Below, in pieces: positions 1-4,413 of a stretch of DNA of 5,635 nt. Within the stretch, counting starts at the first letter, position 1; every line of letters begins with the position of its first letter. Below the pieces are notes generated by a model. The model saw only the letters and a program-made list of their open reading frames with translations. It had not been told where the DNA came from and did not search any database. This DNA comes from an uncultured Alphaproteobacteria bacterium (GTDB lineage: Bacteria > Pseudomonadota > Alphaproteobacteria > Micropepsales > Micropepsaceae), in assembly GCA_937942205.1 (NCBI GenBank), contig CALDFO010000427.1:1-5635 (forward strand), given 5' to 3'. Position numbers and translations under genes: made by a program.

Positions 1-2
1 AG

Positions 3-104
3 TTCGAGCTTTGCGTGGAACTCACCGCCCTTCTGTTCAGCGAAGAAGAAGCCGAATTGTTGCGGCGCCGGGCGAGAGCAGCGCAGGCGGCAGCCGCCGC
101 GTAA
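3..104 (+). CDS. C-terminal end of an unrecognised protein (partial)
   Basis: This frame is open from the window edge to a TAA at 102-104 and encodes 33 residues. The start of the gene lies outside the window. The visible end reads FELCVELTALLFSEEEAELL and then an Arg/Ala-rich tail (RRRARAAQ followed by five Ala). An acidic amphipathic helix followed by a basic Ala-rich tail is typical of a soluble protein C-terminus, and its composition is more protein-like than the other two forward frames here. I do not recognise the family, and 33 residues are too few to assign a function. The next gene starts about 250 nt downstream after regulatory-looking DNA, so this is probably a separate transcription unit. 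The alternative is that the frame is open by chance in GC-rich DNA. Confidence 0.45.
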   Translation, partial: FELCVELTALLFSEEEAELLRRRARAAQAAAAA

Positions 105-234
105 GCATGCGGCGTGGGCTTGTGCCTTGCGGCGGATTTTCGTCTTGGCCGTCTTGCCGCCGGGGGCCGCGCAGGCGGCAGCCTGACCACACAGGCAGAA
201 CTCACCGCCGCATGGAATTGACGCCCTTCAACCT

Positions 235-293
235 GAACCCGGCATGAACGGAACCCGGTTCCGCGCGAAATATCGTCTTTGACATTGAACCGG
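235..293. promoter_or_regulatory. GAACC(C)GG repeat cluster with a 13-bp palindrome
   Basis: GAACCCGG occurs at 235-242 and 251-258, exactly 16 bp apart, and a shortened copy GAACCGG lies at 287-293. The middle copy is part of the interrupted palindrome GGAACC-C-GGTTCC at 250-262. A consensus-like -35 box, TTGACA, lies at 279-284, but I see no convincing -10 box 16-18 bp downstream of it. The arrangement resembles an operator region for the downstream secreted-protein gene. No regulator is known, and the role is inferred only from symmetry and position. Confidence 0.3.
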
Positions 294-296
294 CGC

Positions 297-353
297 GGGC
301 GTCTCCTCATTTCCTTCGGGAGGGGCAAGCCCGAGGTTTTTTTGGAGACGTTC
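297..353 (+). promoter_or_regulatory. 5' leader that can sequester the Shine-Dalgarno of the glycine-zipper gene
   Basis: CGTCTCC at 300-306 is perfectly complementary to GGAGACG at 344-350, which contains the GGAG Shine-Dalgarno (344-347) of the ATG at 357. Two G-U pairs and one G-C pair extend the helix to 297-306 with 344-353, ten pairs in all. The enclosed segment forms a second hairpin (313-336) separated from the outer helix by a pyrimidine/U-rich internal loop. An occluded ribosome site beside a U-rich internal loop is the layout of RNA thermometers and other translational switches. Function is inferred. The fold requires transcription to start upstream of about 297. Confidence 0.4.
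313..343 (+). terminator. Terminator-like hairpin with a T7 tract in the leader
   Basis: CCT(T)CGGG at 313-320 pairs with CCCGAGG at 330-336. The stem has seven pairs with one bulged T at 316 and a nine-base loop, and seven consecutive T follow at 337-343. This is the form of an intrinsic terminator, but it ends one base before the Shine-Dalgarno GGAG of the gene starting at 357. It could end upstream transcription, act as an attenuator, or be the inner part of the larger leader fold. Confidence 0.4.
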
Positions 354-356
354 CAG

Positions 357-1082
357 ATGTTCCGTACACCCATCATCGCCGCGCTGGCCGCCGCCCTGCT
401 GGGCGGGACCGCGCTGGCGCAACCGGCCAGTGCGCCGCCCACCAGCCTGTCGGACAGCGCCCGCAGCGCTCCGGACTATGACGATTACGCGCCCCCGGCC
501 CGGGCGCAGTCCAGCCAGACGGCGCAGACCCGCAGCGCCGACGACCGCGCCCGCCGCGACATCTTCTGCCGCCGCGACGCGGCCGCCCGCACCGGCTACA
601 CCACGCCCCGCGAGGCGGCGCGCGACGAGCAGGTGCGTGGCAGCATCGGCGGCACGCTGGGCGGCGCGGCGCTGGGCGCGATCATCGGCGGCGCCACCGG
701 CGGCAATGCCGGCACCGGCGCGGCCATCGGCGCGGGCGCGGGCCTGCTGGCGGGCACCGCCGTCGGTTCCAGCAACGCCCGCCAGGCGGCGCGCGATGTC
801 GAGGCCGATTACTCCGATGCCTACTATGCCTGCATGAACCAGGATTACCGGCGCGAGGCGGGCTATGGCGCCTATGACGATGACGATTACGGCCCGCCGC
901 CGCCCCCGCCGGCTTACGCCTATGGCCCGCCGCCGCCCGTCTATTACGGACCGGCTTATTATGGCCCCGCCTATTATGGTCCCGGCTATTATCCCTATTA
1001 CGGCCCCAGCTTCTCGCTGGGCTTCGGGTTCGGCGGCGGTCACCGCGGATATCATGGCGGCGGACGCGGGCGCCGCCACTGA
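357..1082 (+). CDS. Secreted glycine-zipper protein with a YYGPA-repeat C-terminus
   Basis: The protein has 241 aa. ATG 357 is chosen because GGAG (344-347) sits 9 nt upstream and a clear signal peptide follows at once: MFRTP, a hydrophobic core, and a likely signal-peptidase site after ALA at residue 21. An in-frame TTG at 279 would bury this signal. Residues 22-65 are polar and low-complexity. Residues 95-137 form a glycine zipper of two helix-length stretches, as in outer-membrane-associated 17-kDa-antigen-like and YMGG-type proteins. Cys71 and Cys159 flank the zipper and could form a disulfide. The DYSDAYYACM segment before the tail resembles the conserved end of alphaproteobacterial glycine-zipper proteins. 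The tail is DDDDY, poly-Pro, YYGPA repeats (residues 196-217) and a Gly/His/Arg-rich end. An envelope structural or stress role is plausible, but the function is unknown. A terminator follows, so the gene is probably monocistronic. Confidence 0.85.
   Translation: MFRTPIIAALAAALLGGTALAQPASAPPTSLSDSARSAPDYDDYAPPARAQSSQTAQTRSADDRARRDIFCRRDAAARTGYTTPREAARDEQVRGSIGGTLGGAALGAIIGGATGGNAGTGAAIGAGAGLLAGTAVGSSNARQAARDVEADYSDAYYACMNQDYRREAGYGAYDDDDYGPPPPPPAYAYGPPPPVYYGPAYYGPAYYGPGYYPYYGPSFSLGFGFGGGHRGYHGGGRGRRH
942..1007 (+). repeat. In-gene 15-bp tandem repeat encoding YYGPA units
   Basis: Codons for YYGPA, YYGPA, YYGPG and YYPYYGP follow each other with mostly TAT-TAT-GGN-CCN-GCN codons. This gives the Tyr/Gly/Pro-rich tail of the secreted glycine-zipper protein. 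Such repeats can change copy number by slippage. The third base varies between copies, so the array is not a very recent expansion. Confidence 0.8.
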
Positions 1083-1110
1083 CGCTGGCGCCGCCACTGG
1101 CGCCGCCACT
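1069..1110 (+). repeat. Three copies of GGCGCCGCCACT across the stop codon
   Basis: The 12-mer GGCGCCGCCACT occurs exactly at 1069-1080, 1087-1098 and 1099-1110. The second and third copies are directly adjacent, and six bases (GACGCT) separate the first from the second. The first copy encodes the final Arg-Arg-His and supplies the T of the UGA stop. The other two lie downstream of the stop but keep the same reading frame, which ends in TAA at 1110-1112. Confidence 0.85.
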
Positions 1111-1137
1111 AAGGCGATTTGACGCTTTTGCGTCGGG

Positions 1138-1171
1138 ACGGCCGGGGCGGTATGGTCCCGGCCGTTTTGTC
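1138..1171 (+). terminator. Intrinsic terminator after the glycine-zipper gene
   Basis: ACGGCCGGG (1138-1146) and CCCGGCCGT (1157-1165) form a perfect 9-bp GC-rich stem with a ten-base loop. The T-rich stretch TTTTGTCTT runs from 1165. A smaller hairpin, GACGC-TTTT-GCGTC at 1121-1134, lies just upstream. The terminator separates the secreted-protein gene from the next unit, whose first ATG is only 10 nt downstream. The promoter of that unit must therefore lie in or before the terminator, or some readthrough feeds it. Confidence 0.75.
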
Positions 1172-1180
1172 TTCCTGGAT

Positions 1181-1531
1181 ATGTCCATGCCGCCGAAAGC
1201 CAATCCGTCCAAGCTCAATCCGCTGCAATTGCGGACCCTGACGCTGCTGCAGGCCATCGCGCGGATTCCCGACGCCGCGCAGGCCACGCCGGACGGCGAC
1301 ATCACCATCACCGCCTTTCCCCACGCCCATGGCGACCATTTCCATCTGGGCGATGCGGTGGTGCGCGGCAGCGACGCCACCGGCCTGGAAAACCAGAATG
1401 TGTGGAACGCCCTGGCCCGCAAGGGGCTGGTGAAGGCCGAATGGCCGCACCAGATCGCCCTGACGCCGCAGGGCGTCGCCTATGAGACCGGCATCGCCGA
1501 CCAGATCCTGCACAAGGGCGGCGGCCACTAG
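1181..1531 (+). CDS. Conserved-looking hypothetical protein, winged-helix-like, ahead of ccmE
   Basis: The protein has 116 aa, no signal peptide and no membrane segment, so it is probably cytoplasmic. Residues 11-29 (KLNPLQLRTLTLLQAIAR) look like a first helix. Residues 74-100 (NVWNALARKGLV, then ALTPQGVAY) have the recognition-helix and wing pattern of small winged-helix domains. Between them is a His-rich loop, HAHGDHFH at 48-55, which could bind metal. I recall similar uncharacterised alphaproteobacterial proteins but can give no function. Two starts are possible. ATG 1181 has almost no ribosome site, whereas ATG 1187 has GGA (1177-1179) seven bases upstream and would give 114 aa. The gene ends 29 nt before ccmE on the same strand, so co-transcription is likely. 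It stands where many alphaproteobacteria have ccmI, but shows no CcmI features (no membrane helices or TPRs). Confidence 0.75.
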   Translation: MSMPPKANPSKLNPLQLRTLTLLQAIARIPDAAQATPDGDITITAFPHAHGDHFHLGDAVVRGSDATGLENQNVWNALARKGLVKAEWPHQIALTPQGVAYETGIADQILHKGGGH

Positions 1532-1564
1532 ATGAATCCGCGCCAGATGAATTCGCATCGATGA
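1532..1564 (+). CDS. Possible 10-codon mini-ORF overlapping the ccmE start
   Basis: ATG at 1532 directly follows the TAG of the previous gene and opens a frame encoding MNPRQMNSHR. It ends with TGA at 1562-1564, which overlaps the ccmE ATG in an ATGA junction, the arrangement used between ccmF and ccmH here. An AAGGGCGG-like purine run lies upstream around 1514-1521. ccmE itself has no clear Shine-Dalgarno, so translation of the mini-ORF could couple ribosomes onto ccmE. The ORF is very short and contains an imperfect 12-bp repeat (AGATGAATCCGC/AGATGAATTCGC), so it may be chance. Confidence 0.25.
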   Translation: MNPRQMNSHR

Positions 1565-2004
1565 ACAGCAGGAAGAAACGCCGCCTGGCTTTTGTGCTCG
1601 CGCTGGTCGCGGCGGGCGGCGTGCTGGCGGCGGCGGTGATCTATCAGCTGGGCCAGAACACCATGTATTTCCGCAGTCCCACCGATGTGGCGACGGGGCA
1701 GGTGCCCGAAGGCGTGGCCTTCCGGCTGGGCGGGCTGGTGGCGGCGGGCAGCGTGGCGCGCGGGCCCGGCGCGCAGGTGCGTTTCGCGGTCAGCGACGGC
1801 CAACATGCCGTGCCGGTGACCTTCAAGGGCGTGCTGCCGGCGCTGTTCCGCGAGGGGCAGGGCGTGGTGACGCTGGGCGCGGTCAACGGGACCGGCAATT
1901 TCATCGCCACCGAAGTGCTGGCCAAGCATGACGAGAAATACATGCCGCCCGAAGTGGTGGAATCGCTCAAGCGCAGCGGCCACTGGAAGGAAGGCGAGCA
2001 GTGA
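1561..2004 (+). CDS. ccmE: Cytochrome c maturation heme chaperone CcmE (CycJ)
   Basis: CcmE covalently binds heme delivered by CcmC/CcmD, is released by the CcmAB ATPase and hands heme to CcmF for attachment to apocytochrome c in the periplasm. The protein has 147 aa, normal for the family. It has a basic N-terminus (MNSRKKRRL), one membrane anchor at about residues 9-28, and a periplasmic OB-fold domain at about 35-120. The conserved heme-binding motif is LAKHDEKYMPPEV: His123 is the covalent heme attachment residue and Tyr127 the expected axial ligand, with the usual HxxxY spacing. A short flexible tail follows. ATG 1561 is chosen because it gives the typical basic start. No clear Shine-Dalgarno precedes it, so coupling to upstream translation is possible. 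The stop overlaps the ccmF GTG by 4 nt. Confidence 0.97.
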   Translation: MNSRKKRRLAFVLALVAAGGVLAAAVIYQLGQNTMYFRSPTDVATGQVPEGVAFRLGGLVAAGSVARGPGAQVRFAVSDGQHAVPVTFKGVLPALFREGQGVVTLGAVNGTGNFIATEVLAKHDEKYMPPEVVESLKRSGHWKEGEQ

Positions 2005-3929
2005 CGGGCGAGCTGGGCCAGGTCGCGCTGTGTTTCGCGCTGGCGCTGTCGCTGGTGATGGCGGGCGCGGGCCTGGCGGGGGTTCGCCAGGCCAATGCGG
2101 CGGCGCGCGGCATCGCGGTCAGCGCCACCCTGGGCCTGCTGGTCTTCACCGCCCTGGCCTTCGGCGCGCTGACCTATGCCTATGTCACCTCGGATTTTTC
2201 CATCCAGACGGTGGCCAACAATTCCAACACCCTCAAGCCGCTGATCTACCGGATCAGCGGCGTGTGGGGAAACCATGAAGGCTCCATGCTGCTCTGGCTG
2301 CTGGTGCTGGCGCTGTATGCCGCGCTGGTGGCGCTGCTGGGGCGGGGCGGCCCGCGCCTGACCAGCGGCGCGGTGGGCATACAGGGCCTGCTGGCGGTGG
2401 CCTTCCTGCTGTTCATCCTCTTTACTTCCAACCCCTTCCTGCGGCTGGACCCCGCGCCGTTCGAGGGCGCCGGCCTGAACCCGCTGTTGCAGGATATCGG
2501 CCTGGCGCTGCATCCGCCCATGCTCTATGCGGGCTATGTCGGGCTGTCGGCCTCCTTCGCCTATGCCGCCGCCGCGCTGATGGTGGGCGAGCGAGGTTGG
2601 GCGCGCGCGGCGCGGCCCTTCATGCTGCTGGCCTGGATCGCGCTGACCTGCGGCATCGCGCTGGGAAGCTGGTGGGCCTATTACGAACTGGGCTGGGGCG
2701 GCTTCTGGTTCTGGGATCCGGTGGAGAATGCCTCGCTGATGCCCTGGCTGATCGCCACGGCGCTGCTGCATTCGGCGCTGGCGTCCGAGCGCAGCGGGGC
2801 TTTCCGCACCTGGTCGCTGCTTTTGGCGATCACCGGCTTCTCGCTCTCGTTGATCGGCACCTTCCTGGTGCGGTCGGGCGTGCTGTCCAGCGTACATTCC
2901 TTCGCCTCCGATCCGGCGCGCGGCTTCTTCATCATGGTGCTGATCGCGCTGGCGATCGGCGGGGCGCTGGCGCTGTTCGCTTTGCGCGCCCACACCCTGC
3001 AGGGCGGCGCCAGCTTCGAGCCGGTCAGCCGCGAGACCACGCTGCTGCTCAACAATGTCTTCCTGGTGGCGGCCTGCGCCTGCGTCTTTGTCGGCACGCT
3101 TTATCCGCTGGTGCTGGACGCGGTCAGCGGCACCAAGATTTCCGTCGGCCCGCCCTATTACGCGCTGACCTTCGCGCCGATCTTCTTCGCGCTGCTGCTG
3201 CTGGTGCCGCTGGGGCCGCGGCTGGGCTGGAAGCGCGGCGATCTCAAGGCCGCCTGGCGGGCGCTGTATCCGGCGCTGGGCCTGGCGGGCGTGGCGGCGC
3301 TGGCGGTGCTGGCGCTGATCAGCCCGCGCACCGTCACCGCCACCCTGGCCTTCGCCGTGGCGGGCTGGCTGATCGGCGCGTCTCTACTGGATATCCGCAA
3401 GCGCAAGGGCGCGCGCGCCTCGGCCTTCGCCGCCGCGCTGGCCCATGCCGGACTGGGCGTGACGCTGATGGGCGTTGCGGGCACCACCGCCTGGCGCAGC
3501 GAGGCGCTGGAGGTGCTGGGACCGGGCCAGACCATGCAGGTCGGTCCTTATATCTTGCGCTTCGATGGCGTGGCGCGGGTGGAAGGCCCCAACTATATCG
3601 CCGATCAGGGCCGCCTGGCGCTGATGGACGGCGGCAAGGTCAAGGCGATGCTGCGGCCCGAGCAGCGTTTCTATCCCGCCGAAAACCAGAGTGTCAGCGA
3701 CACTGCCATCCGCACCACGGGCTTGCGCGATCTGTATGTCGCGCTGGGCGATGACCGCGGCCAGGGCCGTTTCGCCATTCGCGCCTATGTCTCGCCGCTG
3801 GCGCCCTTCATCTGGCTGGGCGGGCTGGTGATGGCGCTGGGCGGGATATTGAGCCTGTTCGGACGCCTGCGCCTGCGCGCGCCAGCGCCGGAGGATGCAG
3901 CGGAAAGCCAGGCACAGGCCGCCGAATGA
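2001..3929 (+). CDS. ccmF: Cytochrome c heme lyase membrane subunit CcmF (CycK)
   Basis: CcmF takes heme from holo-CcmE and ligates it to the CXXCH cysteines of apocytochromes, working with CcmH and usually CcmI. The protein has 642 aa, normal for the family, with about 15 predicted membrane helices. The heme-handling WWD domain is intact at residues 222-243 (WWAYYELGWGGFWFWDP core). The periplasmic histidines flanking it are His171 (HPPMLY) and His299 (GVLSSVHSF). His257 and His482 are candidates for the transmembrane heme b ligands known in E. coli CcmF. NHEGSMLLW at 91-99 is also typical. A large periplasmic domain spans about 495-601 before the last helix, and the tail is Ala/Glu-rich. 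The GTG start is supported by GGAAGGAAGG (1985-1994), six bases upstream inside ccmE, and by the GTGA overlap. The stop overlaps the ccmH ATG. Confidence 0.98.
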   Translation: MTGELGQVALCFALALSLVMAGAGLAGVRQANAAARGIAVSATLGLLVFTALAFGALTYAYVTSDFSIQTVANNSNTLKPLIYRISGVWGNHEGSMLLWLLVLALYAALVALLGRGGPRLTSGAVGIQGLLAVAFLLFILFTSNPFLRLDPAPFEGAGLNPLLQDIGLALHPPMLYAGYVGLSASFAYAAAALMVGERGWARAARPFMLLAWIALTCGIALGSWWAYYELGWGGFWFWDPVENASLMPWLIATALLHSALASERSGAFRTWSLLLAITGFSLSLIGTFLVRSGVLSSVHSFASDPARGFFIMVLIALAIGGALALFALRAHTLQGGASFEPVSRETTLLLNNVFLVAACACVFVGTLYPLVLDAVSGTKISVGPPYYALTFAPIFFALLLLVPLGPRLGWKRGDLKAAWRALYPALGLAGVAALAVLALISPRTVTATLAFAVAGWLIGASLLDIRKRKGARASAFAAALAHAGLGVTLMGVAGTTAWRSEALEVLGPGQTMQVGPYILRFDGVARVEGPNYIADQGRLALMDGGKVKAMLRPEQRFYPAENQSVSDTAIRTTGLRDLYVALGDDRGQGRFAIRAYVSPLAPFIWLGGLVMALGGILSLFGRLRLRAPAPEDAAESQAQAAE

Positions 3930-4312
3930 AAACGCTGGCCTTCCTGCTGCTGATGACCCTGTCCGCCGCGGCGGCGGTGGGCGAGAGTTTTTCCGATCCG
4001 GCGATGGAAGCGCGGGCCCGCGACCTGCAACGCCAGTTGCGCTGCCTGGTCTGCCAGGGCGAAAGCATCGACGAGTCGGGCGCCGATTTCGCCGCCGACA
4101 TGCGCCACCTGGTGCGGACCCAGATGGCGGAAGGCAAAAGCGACGCCCAGATCCAGGACTATCTGGTGGCGCGCTATGGCGACTTCATCCTGATGAAGCC
4201 GCCGGTGCAGCCCAATACCTGGCTGTTGTGGCTGGCGCCCTTTGTGGTGCTGGGGGCGGGCGGCGCCGTCGCCTGGGTGACGGTCAAAAAGGCTGCCGCC
4301 GCAAAAGGCTGA
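3926..4312 (+). CDS. ccmH: Cytochrome c maturation thiol reductase subunit CcmH (CycL/Ccl2)
   Basis: CcmH is a membrane-anchored periplasmic protein that reduces or holds the apocytochrome CXXCH cysteines so that CcmF can attach heme. The protein has 128 aa and matches the short N-terminal-domain form, not the long E. coli CcmH that is fused to a CcmI-like TPR domain. A signal peptide covers about residues 1-19 (MKTLAFLLLMTLSAAAAVG). The active-site motif LRCLVCQ has Cys40 and Cys43, followed by ESIDESGADFAADMR and the three-helix bundle typical of the family. A C-terminal membrane helix spans about 98-119, ending in a basic tail. The ATG overlaps the ccmF stop (ATGA), and there is no strong Shine-Dalgarno, so translation is probably coupled. 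No thioredoxin-like ccmG/dsbE lies between ccmF and ccmH, so the reductant for CcmH must be encoded elsewhere. Confidence 0.97.
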   Translation: MKTLAFLLLMTLSAAAAVGESFSDPAMEARARDLQRQLRCLVCQGESIDESGADFAADMRHLVRTQMAEGKSDAQIQDYLVARYGDFILMKPPVQPNTWLLWLAPFVVLGAGGAVAWVTVKKAAAAKG

Positions 4313-4314
4313 GT

Positions 4315-4345
4315 GATTACTTAATAGTAATCTTCAAGATATAAT
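4315..4345 (+). promoter_or_regulatory. Candidate degP promoter with an overlapping inverted repeat
   Basis: The repeat GATTACT-TAAT-AGTAATC at 4315-4332 has perfect 7-bp arms. A perfect TATAAT lies at 4340-4345. At a 17-bp spacing the -35 hexamer would be TTACTT at 4317-4322, a poor match to TTGACA, and it falls inside the inverted repeat. A dyad over a weak -35 suggests a repressor or activator site. The repeat is not followed by a T run, so it is less likely to be a terminator. This is among the most AT-rich DNA in the window. Confidence 0.45.
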
Positions 4346-4375
4346 CAGGCAATGATAGGGTTATATATCGGTCAT

Positions 4376-4407
4376 GGCAGGGCCGCGCACGGCTCTGCCC
4401 CAAGGAG
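4376..4407 (+). promoter_or_regulatory. Leader hairpin next to the degP Shine-Dalgarno
   Basis: GGCAGGGCCG (4376-4385) pairs with CGGCTCTGCC (4390-4399) around a CGCA loop, giving ten pairs including one G-U. The Shine-Dalgarno AAGGAG at 4402-4407 begins three bases after the stem and lies 6 nt from the ATG at 4414. The site is not paired in this fold, so the hairpin may affect mRNA stability or ribosome loading instead of blocking it. With the TATAAT at 4340, the leader would be about 60 nt and contain this hairpin. Confidence 0.5.
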
Positions 4408-4413
4408 CCTTCC

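Noticed and set aside
18..209. Direct repeats GAACTCACCGCC (18-29, 198-209) and GCGCAGGCGGCAGCC (81-95, 169-183)
   Set aside because: The two pairs occur in opposite order, so they are not one duplicated block. No inverted ends, target-site duplication or transposase is present. They may be chance in GC-rich DNA.
11..247. Plus-strand open frame of 78 codons at the left edge
   Set aside because: It is Arg-rich and low-complexity, with no ribosome site. It overlaps the more protein-like frame ending at 104 and ends in what looks like regulatory DNA.
279..356. TTG start at 279 for the glycine-zipper gene, adding 26 residues
   Set aside because: The extension reads across the leader hairpin and T7 tract and would place 26 residues before a clear signal peptide. 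ATG 357 has its own GGAG nine bases upstream.
228..1109. Long minus-strand open frame of 293 codons opposite the glycine-zipper gene
   Set aside because: Its product is a low-complexity Ala/Gly/Arg sequence with no signal, domain or ribosome site. It is the reverse shadow of GC-rich codons in the well-supported plus-strand gene.
1322..1339. Reading the HAHGDH motif as proof of a metallo-beta-lactamase-fold enzyme
   Set aside because: The whole protein is 116 aa, lacks the later metal-ligand motifs of that superfamily and has a winged-helix-like pattern around the motif. A shared six-residue pattern is not enough.
1644..2993. Minus-strand open frame of 449 codons opposite ccmE and ccmF
   Set aside because: It is Gln/Arg/His-rich and runs across two certain genes with conserved motifs on the other strand. 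It is an effect of high GC at third codon positions.
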